Of a DNA stretch of 64,000 bases, positions 1 to 12,700 are shown piece after piece. The stretch's first letter is position 1. Every line of letters starts with the position of its first letter. The translations under genes were made by a program, and so were the position numbers. Origin of the DNA: Gorsachius magnificus (lineage: Eukaryota; Chordata; Aves; Pelecaniformes; Ardeidae). The stretch spans positions 2,666,001-2,730,000 of the forward strand of contig CM067081.1 in the NCBI GenBank assembly GCA_034008185.1, given 5' to 3'. The notes beneath the pieces are model-generated. The model did not search any database. It was given only the letters and a program-made list of their open reading frames with translations, and was not told the origin of the DNA.

Positions 1-3000
1 TCAGCTCTGGGAAATGAGACTTGGCATTTGGCCTTCAGTGTCATGGTTGGTTTTCTGTTTTGTTTTGGTTTTTTTTTCCCCAAGTCCTTTTGGGGGCAAA
101 ACAGAGCTGCTTCCTTCATGCAAGGATGAGGGGGTGGGTGGGAACAGAGCCACCGCTTCGATGTGCTCGTCCTCTCTCCTACGCATGGCTTGTCTCTCTT
201 CCGTAGCCGTGGGTAGGGATTGCTCCTGCTGTTCTGCTTCAGCCCTGGTGACAGGATCGTGGCAGCCTCTCCGGAGGGGAAATACCGACTGTGATGACTT
301 CTAACCAATCTTTTTTTGCCTCTTTGCCTTGTTTATTTTCTTACTGCTCTGACTGTTGTGCATGTTCCTCCTCTTTCTCTCTCTGCTGCATTCTGGCATC
401 TCACAGCTATCACATGATCAGGTAATTCTGGTGCTTTCCTCCTCTTTCTCTTTTTCATTCAACCTTCCTTTCTCTCTTTCTTTCTCCCTCTCTGCTATGG
501 CTTCACTGCAGATGGACAGGGCAGGATGCGGTTTTTCACGATGCTTTCAGACATCTGGCTTCGTGGGGGGACCATCAGGGTCTGAACATTGCATAGTCCA
601 TAGCCACGAGCACCACGGGAGCCTGATGCTGAAGCCAGCGGATGTTTTGAAGGCAATCTGACCTTCTGTCATGATGATCCAAGTCACTGCCTTTTAAAAC
701 TGCCCTATTCTGAGGCCCTGCAGTGTGTTGTAATGGGGAAAGTCCCAGTGGATGTAATGCTTTCTCCATGGAAATAATCCCATGCAAAATATCCGCTTCC
801 TTCCTGCATTTACCAGAGGTTTTTGAGACCAACCTCTTCTAAATTGGCCCATTCTAAATAAAATAAAGTAACCTGTTCAATTATATACAGCACTGCTTCT
901 CTAGCCCCGGGAATGAATTAATAAGGCTAATAGCTGGAAAGGTTTGGCTCATGGATTGCTGCACTCAGAGCTTGGGATCTTTCAGGAGTCTCTTCCCAGT
1001 TACACCACTGTGAAACTGGAAACAGTGTGAAAATAAATAGCATGGTGCCCAGGAAGAGAAATGAGCCTGGGATGCTGGATTTGAAGTGCCATCAATTGGA
1101 AACCTAGACTTCTCCTTGTATTGGCTGTTGTCTCACCAGTCGTTCTCATCCCCTTGGAGGGAAGTGCTGTCGCTTTTCTGCAGTGAAGCCCTCACCTTGT
1201 CTGTACTTGGGCCAAATTTTTCATGTGTTACCTTCTCCATTCCTTCTGCTGTGTGCCATGGGGTTGTATTTCTGAGGACTTGGCTACTCCCTATCTGTGC
1301 TTATCTGCCCCTCTTCCTCTACTCACCCACCGCCTCGGGGGTCGGGGTTGGCCCCCTGCAAGTATTGCCTGCTCCACGAGGTACCTTGGACTTGCGGCGT
1401 TACGTCCTTGTGGCATCTCCCCAAAACTGGCCCCTGGCTACAGGGCCAGGCTGAACCCCTCTTTGGGTGCAGGGAGGTTGGGTGTTTTCCCCTTCTTGCC
1501 TCCCCCTTGCTCGTGGGTAAGGAGAAGACAGGCATGGAGGAGTTAGGCAGGCTTTAGGCAAGAGTGGTCACAGGATGGGGACTCTGTGGTTGCAGCTGGC
1601 TTGGCTCTTTGCTCGCTCCATCTGATCACCTCGGTACCACTCAACCCCATTTTCTCCCCGACCTGCCCCCCTCCCATCCCCTTCCCCTGACATTTAGCAT
1701 CTCCCCTCCCAACCAAGGGTCCTGTCGTGGCCCTAACACGGTGTATGCTATCTCTGTGTTGTTGTCCCAGTATTTTTTAGTCTGTTCCCACCCCGTGTCC
1801 GTCTGGTCCGCTTTGATGCCAACCTCTCAGAACAAGACCTACCTGCTGTCTGTCTGGCCTTTTTGCACGCTGCTGTCCTAAACGTGGCCGATCACAACAG
1901 AGTCCAAGGGGGTAGGAGAGGTGCTATTTTCTATTAAATGAGCTTTCTGGAGACCCAAAGGCTACTGAAAACGGCAGAGAATATTTTTTGTGGTGTTGGA
2001 GTTGCGTTGTCATGAAATGGACTGGTGGCTCTTCTAAGAGGGTATTTCAAAGTACCCCTGAAAAATGGGGTCACCCTTTCCTAACTTGTTCAATCAGAGC
2101 AATGCACCCCTGTGAGAGGAGTCATCTGCCGCTTGTGAATATTTAACCACTCTGGGTCTGACCACAGCCACCATGTGGGATGGGGAGCAGGGAGCAGTGA
2201 TCATTCCTCTTGGGAAGAGGAGAGGAGCCCTTGGTCCCTGCACCCCTTTGAGGCTGGGCTGTCTGTGCCTCAAAATAGCCCGTGCCCTCCATGGGATGTC
2301 TAGGACCTACGGGCAAGAGATCATCATGCCTTTTGGGCACACAACCCAGCCTGATGCGGAAAATCCTGATGTTGTGGGCAAGGAAAAGACTCATCATCGT
2401 AGCACTATGTTGTAGTTCTGATTGTAGTTTAAGGAGGGTCTTACCCTGTGAGATCTGATGTACTTGCAACCACATTGACCTCAGTGGGATCTGCCTGCAT
2501 GGGACATTAAGGGCAAAAATGGTGGTCTTTCCAGGTCAGAGTGGCTCAGCTTAGATGGTGATGATAGAAGAAAAATACTTTTCTATTTTAAATTTTCTTT
2601 ATACTTTAATGTCTTTGCCTCCTTGTGCTTCCTGTGTGTTGCTCTGTCCATGGGTCTGTGAGTTGTGTTATGTTCTTTTCTCTGTAGCAGACCATCTGCC
2701 TTCATCCGTACCCTGGTCAAAGCCTGATGGTGTGGTGTCACCCACTGGGATTTGGGAAGGGGATGGAAACCCCATGAAGTCAACACCAAGCTAGATTTTC
2801 CTGGAAAAAATGCAGAACCTCTTTTGTGGCTGTTGCTTTGTCAGGCTGATGCCGTGGGTCCCAGCTGGAGATGTGTGGGGCTCCTCAAATCCTCTGCTCC
2901 TGGGGCTGGGTAGGGTGTTAGGAATTTAAGAGAAGGTGATTATCACCTTTACAAAAATTAAAATGAAATAAAATAAAAAAATCACCTTCCCTTGTGTGGG

Positions 3001-3029
3001 TGAGCCACTAGGTGGTGCCAGAACTCTAC
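1..3029. other. Noncoding DNA, probably GDPD5 intron
   Basis: No exon could be recognised here. The next GDPD5 coding exon begins at 4508 in a mid-codon phase, so upstream exons must exist, but no acceptor/donor pair encloses a sequence resembling the last GDE2 transmembrane segment. The stretch is pyrimidine-rich in places (about 430-490 and 1640-1720), and the open frames of about 100 codons read as low-complexity chance ORFs. Treating it as intron is inference from the gene on its right. Confidence 0.5.
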
Positions 3030-3368
3030 AACTCTCTCTACAACTGCCTGACAGGAGGTTGTAGTGAGGTGGCTGTTGGTCTCTGCTCCCAGGTAATGGG
3101 CAATAAGACGAGGGGAAACGGCCTCAAGTTGTGCCAGGGCAGGGTGAGGTTGGACATTGGGAACAATTCCTTCCCCAAAGGGCTGTCAGGCCCTGGAAGG
3201 GGCTGCCCAGGGAAGGGGTCGAGTCCCCATCCCTGGGGGGATTTAACAGCCGGGCAGAGGCGGTGCTGAGGGCCAGGGTTTGGGGGTGGGATGGCAGGGG
3301 TAGGGGAACGGTTGGGCTGGGGGAGCTTCAAGGGCTTTTCCAACCCAAACGATTCTGTGATTCTATGA
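3030..3368 (+). mobile_element. CR1 LINE fragment, 3' end
   Basis: A 5'-truncated CR1 retrotransposon copy. It starts within the 'ctacaactgcctga' part of the family's 3' region and runs through the conserved 'ctgcccagggaaggggtcgag' block. It ends with the CR1 hallmark 'ttccaacccaaacgattctgtgattctatga'. The same sequence recurs at 26250-26549, 41787-42198, 49258-49657 and 63665-63852. It lies in the presumed GDPD5 intron in the same orientation as the gene. Confidence 0.9.
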
Positions 3369-4507
3369 AGATCAGAAACCCCATAAGCCACCCTAAATCC
3401 CTGCTGTTTCTCCATCACAGATCTTTATAACATCCCTGGCTCCAGCAGGGAGAATGGGACTTATTTGAAAGCTTTCCTCTGTGGTCAGGGGGTAGGATGA
3501 ATTGGTGGGGTGTGGCCTATGAAAGCCTGGCCTAAACAGCATCCCTTTGCAACGGGATCTTGGGTACGGCTGCTTAATCTGAGCCTACCAAGCCCTGTCT
3601 TCCCCTATTGCAGCAGCAGCCACCCACCTTTCACTCCTAATGCCAGCAGCTCTGCAGCTGAGTGTGTGCTACAGGGGGGCTCTCAGGCTGAAAAATAGCT
3701 TTAAGAGCAAAATCCCTCTTGAACTTGCTGCCATCGCTTATTACTGACATCAGTAATTTTCTTTACATGCATTTAGTAATGAGAATAAAAGTCTGGCTCA
3801 TTTTAAGTCGAGCCAAGTCCTCATCAGCCTCATATTATTCACGTGGTGGAAACTTTTGGTGAAGGCTGAGTTTCATCAAGGCTTAAGAAGTGGAGGGTTT
3901 GTGTAGAAACATTTGAGTAAAGGCCTGGCATTTGGGGAGGGAAGTGCCCTGGGAGAAATTACATTTAAGGGCGCTGTATGTGACAGCTACCTGCATTGGG
4001 ACTTTTTGTACTTTCCTGCAGAGCAGCTCATGTCGGTGCCTTTGCTGTGTCTCAGGTTTGAGACCTTAAATTGTCTTTGACCTCTCTTCTCCCCACAAGT
4101 GTGAGCAGGTTGCTCAGCAAGGAAAAGGTTATGGTTTCTTTTCTTGGCTTGGTCTCTTGTTCTCTTCCCTCTTTCCAACCATAAGAGTCAAAATAGCCCT
4201 ACCTCCTTTGGGCAGCTGGACAGCTGATGTGATAGGGGTTTGGGGCATCTGCATCCTCAGTGAAATTAGTGGAATTGGGGTGCTCAAGGTGGTTAAAGAT
4301 GACTTGCTTGTATGCCTGCACCCCTCTGAGCTAACATGCTCATCTCTGAACATCCTCCTACCATGCGGGGTTGCGTTAGGTACAAGGGAGCAAAGGTGTG
4401 AGGGTCTCTGGGACTTCTTGGTCTCCACATTATTGGTAGCCACTTGCATTGAGGATGCTCTTGTGGCTGGGGAGACCAGCCCTTAATATCCCCCTCTTGT
4501 CTTACAG
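3369..4507. other. Intron sequence before the penultimate GDPD5 exon
   Basis: Unique sequence with no recognisable coding or repeat content. It ends in the acceptor 'cccctcttgtcttacag', which immediately precedes the GDPD5 exon at 4508. Confidence 0.5.
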
Positions 4508-4620
4508 GTGGCGCCTAGGAAGCATCAGGACTTACAACCCGGAGCAGATCATGCTCAGTGCTGCTGTCCGCCGGTCCAGCCGGGACGTCAAGATCATGAA
4601 GGAGAAGCTGATCTTCTCAG
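4508..4620 (+). CDS. GDPD5: GDPD5 (GDE2) penultimate coding exon
   Basis: GDE2 is a six-transmembrane glycerophosphodiester phosphodiesterase of the plasma membrane. It releases GPI-anchored proteins such as RECK and promotes motor-neuron differentiation. This 113-bp exon follows the acceptor 'tcttacag' and is followed by the donor 'gtatgg'. It begins with the last base of a codon, carries 37 whole codons and ends with one base. The peptide starts WRLGSIRTYNPEQIML, continues with a basic SAAVRRSSRDVK stretch and ends EKLIFS. I recognise this as the juxtamembrane start of the GDE2 cytoplasmic C-terminal tail. The catalytic GDPD domain and the membrane segments lie upstream of the window. Identification rests on remembered family sequence plus the KLHL35 neighbour. 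Confidence 0.88.
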
Positions 4621-5966
4621 GTATGGATGGGGCTGGTTGGTGAGACCCCTTTTCTCCGTCCCTCAGCTGCCACTCTACTCTCTGCTGATGGAGGACGTGG
4701 TCTTGATATGGGTGTCATCTCCTGATGGTGGGACAGGGTGACTGGACTGACCCTCCTGCATAGAACCACTTGTGGGTTATGGTCATGGCTCATGATCCCA
4801 AACTGGTGCAGGTCTGAGCACTGATTTGCTCAGAAATCCTGCATTTAAGTTCCCAAGTTATGCCATGCAGCTCTCATGCTGTCCCACGTCATCTCCACTC
4901 TGAATCATGAACAGTGTGCCAAAAGCCATAAAACCCATTAAAATAATGGCATAGGTCACCACAAATAGTGATGGTGATTTTGGGGTAGACCTTGGAATTC
5001 CATGGGCCTGTGGATTGAGGGGTTCCTGACACCCTTGTGCTCCTCCCAGTGTTTATTTGTATTGGGACTTCTCACCGCACATCTAAGAAAGGTCTCAGGA
5101 ATGTGTATGAAGAGGGAAACGTTTAGCTTTTAAAGATTAAACCTGGTGCATGAGGCTGGAAAACTCACATTTGAAGGAATGTGAATCTAATCTCCCCCTG
5201 AGCTTTGGTATGGGTTTTCTTTCTTTGTATTTAGGGGCTAGAGACCTCCAGCGGGGGTCAGGGTTTATCGAACTGGGCACAGACACAGCAAAAAAACAAC
5301 TCTTGCTTCAGAGAGCCTGTTGTGCAAAATGCAGGCCTGATTCTGCCCTCCAGAGATGGTGAAAATCAGATGTAAATCCAGGGAACCCAGAGAGAGAAAG
5401 CATTTGGTCACAGCAGAATTAAGCTTCCCCAACACGTTCTGGACATAAAATGTCCTGGGCATAAAATGTCCTTAGAGGTACGGGGTATATATTAAAGTTT
5501 TGTGCCTCTGAAACAAATGTTCTTGCTTAGGGTGGGTGTTTCCAATTAAAACATTGGTGGTTGCATGTTTTTCCCAGTGAAACCAGTGACTGTAGGCGTC
5601 TCCCCTTTTCCAGAATGGTCAACTGGGTAGGGATTAAGTTCAGGTGTTTTGCACCCTTTTCCCACAGGTGACTATTTCAGCCTGTGACATAGCATCGGGG
5701 GGGGCGGTAGCTTTGCTTCTGATGGTGGCAGGATTGTCAGGGTCTGAAATGTAGAAGTGAGCTCCTATTTGGAGGCAGATCCTGTTTGGAACTGGTTTTA
5801 AATGGGTGCAGTGTTATTAAACCCAGGGTGAAATCCCTGTAGGATCAGATGGATCCCATGTGGTGGAATTGCACGGCTGCTCAGTGCCTCAGTTTCTCCA
5901 TCCATGGGGGGCTCTTGGGATTTGCACCCCTGTGACGATGTCCCCCCACTTCTCTACCCTCCCCAG
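4621..5966. other. Last GDPD5 intron
   Basis: Bounded by the donor 'gtatgg' and the acceptor 'ctaccctccccag'. The phase is consistent: one base is left from the upstream exon and two are taken from the downstream exon, giving a Glu codon. No repeat or RNA gene was recognised inside. Confidence 0.8.
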
Positions 5967-6082
5967 AGATCAACAATGGCGTGGAGACCACGGACGAGCT
6001 GTCTCTCTGCTCCGAGAACGGCTATGCCAATGAGATGGTCACCCCCACCGATCATCGGGACACCAAGCTGCGGATGAACTGA
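5967..6082 (+). CDS. GDPD5: GDPD5 (GDE2) terminal coding exon
   Basis: Terminal 116-bp coding exon: two bases complete a split Glu codon, 37 more residues follow, then TGA at 6080-6082. The peptide begins INNGVETTDELSLCSENGY and ends HRDTKLRMN. It is acidic and polar, as expected of a cytoplasmic tail. With the previous exon, 75 tail residues are visible and contain a single cysteine (in LSLCSE). Known biology of GDE2 includes a disulfide between N- and C-terminal cytoplasmic cysteines that Prdx1 reduces to activate the protein. That this Cys is the C-terminal partner is inference. The terminus is hydrophilic, with no motif I can name. Confidence 0.88.
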
Positions 6083-6370
6083 GGGGCTCCAACCCAACCT
6101 GGTGCGCGGCCTCCCCCGCGTTCGCTCCGGCAGCGAGAGCCGTGCTCTCCTGCTTGCTGTGGGATGGGAACCTTTGAAGAACTGCTGGTCGGGCAGAGAC
6201 CCTTTCCCATACCCCATCACTAGCTGCTCCACCTCCCTGGTTGTAAGGTTGGGGGGCTTATTTTTGTAAATATGTAGAAAATCTGAAATTTTTTGTCTTT
6301 TTTTTTTTGAGTGTAATTTTTCCAGGGCATGAGTGGAAATACCGTGTTCATTAAATCCTTGACTTTATGG
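6083..6370 (+). other. GDPD5: GDPD5 3'UTR
   Basis: Untranslated sequence after the TGA, with a U-rich run near 6295-6309. It ends about 15 bases beyond the ATTAAA signal. The exact cleavage site is not visible. Confidence 0.55.
6350..6355 (+). terminator. Candidate GDPD5 poly(A) signal (ATTAAA)
   Basis: ATTAAA is the commonest variant of the AATAAA hexamer. It lies 268 bp after the GDPD5 stop and is followed by U/G-rich sequence. No canonical AATAAA occurs between the stop and this site. Confidence 0.5.
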
Positions 6371-8890
6371 CTGAAGTTATTTGAATCTTGACATGACAGC
6401 CTGAGTCCCCTTGGGGCGTTCTGGGAAAAACACGTTGGACGTGTCTCCCCTTTCTCCCCCTTGCCCTGCTCCCCTCCTTCCCTTGGTGCAGCGACTGTGT
6501 AGCTGAATGTTGTGATGTTCTCGTGAAGTGTCGTTTCGTTATGGTTTTTTGTTTTTCCCCCTCTTTCCCCCTTTCCTGAGCAATGAAGTTTCAGCTCTAA
6601 TGCAACAGGAGGCTGTTTGGAGGAGAGAAGGTTTCCTAGGAGAGGAGATGGCAGTGCTCTTCCCTGCTGACGTTCAGAGCCAGGGAAAGGGGTTGCACTG
6701 GCTCAGTCACTTCGGCATCTTCTCCCTGGTCTCATCCTCCTTCCCCAAAGCCTGGATGCTCACAGGGGAATGGCCTTGAAATGTCCTGCTGCAGTCTTGA
6801 AGGCAAATCCTGAGTATTGGGTGTAGATTGGCCTCTGCTGGCAGCAACGTTTTTGGGGTTTTGTTTGGTTTTTTTTTTTTCCCCCCCTTTTTCTTTCTTT
6901 CTATCTTCTCCCTGAGTTGGGCTCTGTTGGGAGCCCGGATGGCTTGCAAAAAGCAATGCCTTGGGCGCAATCACTGCTCAGATCTGGCTAAAGTGCCTGC
7001 CACTCCAAGTGGCATTTGCAGTCACTTCTTGCTTTCCTGTCCTTGCACCCGCGTAGGAAGAAGAGGTGGTCATGCAGTGTGAGCTTGCCCCTCTCTGGGC
7101 CAAGGAGATGCCCATGGGTGAAGGGAGCTGTAAATAGTTGGGAAGGTGAAGCAGCCCCGGAGTGTAATTTATTCCTGCAAGGAGACCTTTCCTCCTTTCT
7201 TTAAAATCAGGGTCTTTAAAGCTGCATGCTCATGTCCTCCAAAGGAGCGATGGTTTTGCGGCAGATGCTGGCAGGCTCATGAAGGCAAGAGCTCTCATCA
7301 GCGTGTTTCCAATGCAAAAGGCTTTAAACCAAAATCCTAGACCAGAGGTTGAAAGAAAAAAGAAAAAAAAAAAAAGCTCAGAAACCAAGTAGATGACAGT
7401 TGAAGTTTATCCCCTTCCTGAAATGGCTCACAGCCAGCCCAAGGGCGGTCTCAGCTCTCTGCTCTTGACCTTCAAGGCCTTGTGGAGAGGACCCTGTTTT
7501 TGGGTCACTTTGCTGTTCGCACGGAGCTGGTTCCCAAGGCAGCTGAAGCCAGCTGGAAGGCTGCTGGAGCTGTGAATGGGTCTTGGCTCGGTCCCCGTGG
7601 CCTTCTGGTGTTGGGTTGCTCCCTTCCTTGCTGGAGCTTGGTTGACACAACGTGCAACGTGAGAAATCCCATTGAGTGCAAGCTTCCTTTGAAGCTTGGT
7701 GTGCGCTGCCTTGAAAGTGAGGGGACCATCAAAGTTATTTACTGTGAAGTGAATAGGAGCTGAGCCTTTGAGGGCTGGCCAAGATGGATTGTAGAGCTCG
7801 AGAGTGGCTGGGAGAAGTCACCTTGCAGAGGAGAAAGCGGTCTGGGGGTTGCTGATGTGCATCACATTTGACACCCAAAGCAGGCTTGGAAAGGCTGGAA
7901 ATAAACCACGATAAAAACAGCCTTGAGCACTTGGTTCTTGTTTCAGCAGCACTGAACTGGTCTATCTTTTTTAAGCTGTACTCCAGTAGCATTTTGAAAC
8001 CGCGAAGTCTTGGGCTTCGTGTGTAAGAATTGGGGGCAAAAGTGGCCAACTTATCTAAGTAAAAGAAAAATACCCCTATTGATAATGAAAATATTAATTG
8101 CGAGGCTTTACTAAGCACCTCCTAAGCAGTGCATAGCGAGACTTTAATTCCTTTGCATCTACCCTGGGTTTTTATGAATGTATGTGGAATAAGACCCCAG
8201 TCCATGCTCCCTCTTACCTTCCCCAAATACTGTCCTTCCATATGGTACTCTCTCAAGTCTGTGAAACACAGTGTGTTTTTTCCTGCAGAACTGCAAGATT
8301 TTGGTGGATTTGAAGGCTTTTGAGAACAAGGTTGCTTCTCCTTTTAATGTGGTGCTGTATTGAAACATTCCTGGTGGATTGTCATTGCCAAGTGAGAGAT
8401 GTTGTTAAATCTCAGCATCTGTTGATAATCACCTGCATGTTCTGTTTTTATCCTTGGAGATGACTTTATTGAAAGGTCAAGTGCTTAAAAGCTTGGAAGT
8501 GTTAAAAGCAATCCAACAAAGAGTTGTTTTACAATTCTCTTTTTTCTTTTTTTTTTTTTTAACGACAAGACCCAAACTTTATGCGTGTGCACTGACTGTT
8601 ACCGTTATCATCCTGGATTCCTTTTTTTTTTTTAAAAGGATGATACTTTTTTGATGAAAATAGAGCTAGACCAAAATAAACTCTGCAATGCTCTGTGAAA
8701 TAAACTGTCAGTATTCCCCTGCCAGTCTGTGATGTTTTATGTTCTGGGATCACTTGCAAAATAGTGATGCCTTGATCTTCTCCTGTTGTTTCTGCTTTTT
8801 TGTGCTTCATGAGGGAGCTAAAGGTCTGACCAGAGGGAGGTTTGGAGGTCTGTCCTTCTTGAGGTTGGTACAGTTGTGTTGCATCTCATC
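6371..8890. other. Intergenic DNA between GDPD5 and KLHL35
   Basis: Unique sequence with several short homopolymer T and A runs (about 6870-6890, 7360-7376, 8545-8560 and 8620-8632). No gene, RNA or repeat was recognised. Confidence 0.5.
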
Positions 8891-9765
8891 TTGATGACAC
8901 CAAGCTGAGCGGTGCAGTTGACACGCCTGAGGGACAGGATGGGACCTGGACAACCTTGAGAAATGGGCCTGTGTGAACCTCATGAGGTTCAGCAAGGCCA
9001 AGTGCAAGGTCCTGCACCTGGGTGGGGGCAACCCTCGGTATCCACACAGTCTGGGGATGAAGGGATGGAGAGAGCCCTGCCCAGAGGGACTTGGGGGCAC
9101 TGATGCATGAAAAGCTGGACATGAGCCGGCCATGGGTGCTGGCAGCCCAGAAGCCAACCGTACCCTGGTCTGCATCCCCAGCAGCGTGGCCAGCGGGGCG
9201 AGGGAGGGGATTCTGCCCCTCTGCTCTGTCTGGGAGACCCCCCTGGAGCCCTGCGTCCAGCTCTGGAGCCCTCAGCACAAGGAGGACATGGACCTGTTGG
9301 AGCAGGGCCAGAGGAGGCCACGGGAATTGGTCTGAGGGCTGGAACCCCTCTGTGATGGGGAAAGGCTGGGAGAGTTGGGGGTGTTCAGCCTGGAGAAGAG
9401 GAGGCTGCGGGCAAAGCTGAGTGCAGCCTTGCAGGGCTTAATGGGGCAGATAAGAAAGATGGGGATGGACTTTTTAGCAGGGCCTGTAGTGATAGGACAA
9501 GGGGTGATGGTTTTAAACTGAAAGAGGGGAGATTCAGACTGGATCTAAGTAAGAAATTGTTTACAGTGAGGGTGGTGAGACACTGGCAGGGGTTGCCCAG
9601 AGAGGGGGTGGAGGCCCCATCCCTGGGAACGTTCAAGGACAGGTTGGACAGGGCTGTGAGCAACCTGATCTGGTTAAAGGTGTCCCTGCTTATGGCAGGG
9701 AGCTTGGACTGGATGACCTCTAAAGGTCCCTTCCCACCCAAACTGTTCTAAGATTCTATGGTTCT
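8891..9765 (+). mobile_element. CR1 LINE fragment, about 0.87 kb
   Basis: Begins in the end of the reverse-transcriptase region ('gatgacaccaagctgagc') and runs through 'ctggagaagaggaggctgcgggc' to the 3' end 'attctatggttct'. It is collinear with the copy at 38155-39377, which belongs to the same or a close subfamily. Frameshifts leave no intact reading frame. The 5' truncation is typical of target-primed insertion. Confidence 0.92.
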
Positions 9766-12700
9766 CTCCCATCCAGGTTTTATAAGACAGTAGCTGAAAA
9801 GCAGTCAGGTGAAGAGGAGGTGACTGTGCAGACCTGAGTCTTGAACAGTAACTCTAGAATAATTTTTCAGTGTTTGTGGCCACATGGGGATAATGATGCA
9901 CCCGTAGACCCAATCAGGCAGCAGTTTTAAACCAAACAAAGGGGAAGCAATTTATTTTTAACACACATTATGCGAGTCATTGCCCCAGGGTGCTGTGAAG
10001 GCCAAAAACCATAAGCAAATTCAAAGAGGAATAAATGGCTCGTACATCCATTAGCACTTATTAAACACAGGAGTCCGGATGCAAGATCCAGCCTGGGAAG
10101 TCCCTGAGCAGTTCTTTGCTAAATGTGTATATTAAGGAAAAGGCTTGCTTGGCGCTTGCTCTGGTTTTTTTTATTCTTTACCCCAGGATCTGCTCCCAGC
10201 TGCAGACAAGAGGGTGCTTTGGGTGAGACTGGGATCTTGTCTGGGTCAATGTGGGATTGTTCTTTGTTAAGCAGCTGTTTTCTCCAGCCCCTGAATGGCT
10301 GCATTTAACTGATAGTTGAAAGGGATTAAAGTAAATACAGCACTATCTCACTGGTTGGTGATGGGTAGTCAGTACCGTGTCATGAATTTGACTGGCTTTG
10401 GGAATGCCATTTGAGTGTTAAATATAAAATTGCCCTAGGGGAAGAGGTAGAGCTCCTGATATCTACAATATCGAATAATCCCTAACTGAGGGGTATACCC
10501 TAGGGAAAGGTATTGAAAAGTTGAAAGGAGAGTCATGTAGGCTGTGTCTGTTATTTGAATAACAGAGTTGAGGATTGGTTGCTGGCTCTAAGCCCAAATG
10601 GCTTGGGACAGCCAACATTGTGCTATTTAACTCTTTTTCTTCCTCTCTAAAACTGCCCTTATTTATAAGAGCTTAGTGGTACAGCTGGGATAGTTCTCAT
10701 GGTATCTGGGAACCTTTCCAGCCCTTTAAATTTGTCGGTAGAGTTGTAGTCTGGGAGGCAATGCTGATGTGACCATGCCCTAGGCCTACTCAGTTATCTG
10801 CTGTAAAAAATGATCTCTTGTATCTCCACTAAAACCTTAATACGATGCAGTGGTTAGGAGTATTCAAAGTTCAAGCTCAGCGTGAAAAGTCTAGCCACGA
10901 TGTGAGCGGTGGTGGCATGAGGCTGAAGGCTGGTTCCCCTTTTCATGGACTCTTGGTGCAAGCAGCCTCTTGGCTGAAGCTCCTGAACAGGTTTCAAGCT
11001 CAGTGTGAGTATTGACCATATGTGAAATAAGAAACAAAGTTGGGATTTTTTCCCTCTCAAGCCTCTTAGTTTTCTCTCTCTCTTCCTTCTGGACCCCGTT
11101 TGTGTTCTAGTTACTTCTTTGCCCTTACTCATCTACTTGGCTCTCCATGCCTTTTCTCCCAGGGGCTGGTGACTGCCCTTCACTTCTCCTAACTGGCTGA
11201 GGGTGAAGAGAGGGTGCCCTGACTCTCTCCATGGCAAGGTGTAGCAACAGATGGTGGTGCCAGGACTGCATAGACAGCTGTCCTGGATAGGACAACTTTC
11301 CTTCTCTTGGGTGTGTGGTGGGGAGGTACAGACCACAGTGTGATCCAGTCCTTGTGACCATCTCCCTCAGGATGTTTCACCATGGCCTCTGTTACCCGAT
11401 TTATCCAAAACTCTCTTCTACCTTTCCTTTTGTCCTTTTGATTCTTTCTTCCTTGTTTTCTCTTTGGCTTAGCTGCATCCCTTCTCCTTCCTATGCCTTT
11501 CTTCTCCTGACATGCACACTCTGCTGCTCCTTCAGATAGCTTTGGTCCTACATTCACAGAGAGCTTTCCCCAACAGACGCCTGGAGTTCCCGGTCCTATA
11601 TACTCATAATTTCCCTTTTGCATCTTTTTAATGCTTGTTGCTTTATGCCTAATGGCTTCCATGGCCCATGTGCCAGGGGCTGAGCATTTTTAATGTGAAA
11701 AAGGGATTTTGAGAGTCCTAATCCACTGTAAGAGCACTGCTTCTGGTGTCTGCATCTACCCTGGGAGAAGACCCAGGGCACTGGGAGCAAAGGAGAGGTT
11801 GAGCTCCTTCCCCTGCATAAGTTGTCCTTCCTCCAGCGCTGGGGGGTATTTAATGCCCTCTGTTTTATGCAACCCATGCGTGGGTTGTAGCACAGCCTTT
11901 GCACGGTGACAATCACTTTGGGGGATGGTGGCATCACACAGGGAGATCCAAGGACCAAGTGCAGTGCAGTCTGGTTGTAGAAATCTGTTCCGTAGGTGGC
12001 TTGGCAGGTAGGTAGGTAGGACTGCTGCCCCCTGCAAAACCTCCTCAATGTGGTCACTGTGTGTTTACAACTCTTAGTAGCTGGTCTCCCCCACCTCCAG
12101 GGCTGCACATGGTGCTTGAAACTGGGCTTTGGTTTTGAACAGGTTGGTAACCCCATGCTTTATGGCTGCAAGGAGATGACAGCTTTGCAACCTTGCTGAA
12201 GGGTTTGCAACACTCCTGAGATCTTTTTGCTGTGCCCCACAGGGCAGGATCAATGCTGTGGTGCCATTTGTCCTGACAACCTACTCCTGGTCATCTCTAG
12301 CTCCATCCGTGCGCAGATATGGTTGCATCTCTGGTTGCTGCAGCTTGGCACTGCCAACTCTATCAGGGTAGGAAGGTCCTAAAAGCAAATCCCCCAACCC
12401 TCCCAGCCCACTGCGCAGGCTGGGAAACCACAGTCCCTTCCAGGTTGCCCGTGATTCATATGCAAATGCTAGAGGCAAGTAGGATGCCAGCTTGTGCCCT
12501 GCATCACAGCGATGGGAGAGGAGCAGGAAGGAGCCAGCCAGCAAATGTGGCAGTGGTGCCCCACAAAAAGCCGGTTTCAGGGTGACAAGCTGCAGGGGCT
12601 AGTTATTAATAATAATTCTCTTCCATCCAGTGTGAAATAATACGAGTTGTTTGAAGTGATGCTGGGCAATGGAGGGAAGGCTGGCTGCAGCACAGCAGGG

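Noticed and set aside
1..4507. Search for the preceding GDPD5 exon (last membrane segments)
   Set aside because: Several AG/GT pairs exist, but none encloses a hydrophobic in-phase peptide like the GDE2 transmembrane region. The exon is probably left of the window.
11189..12156. Minus-strand open frames of 157 and 186 codons
   Set aside because: No recognisable domain, no splice support, low-information composition, in DNA upstream of KLHL35.
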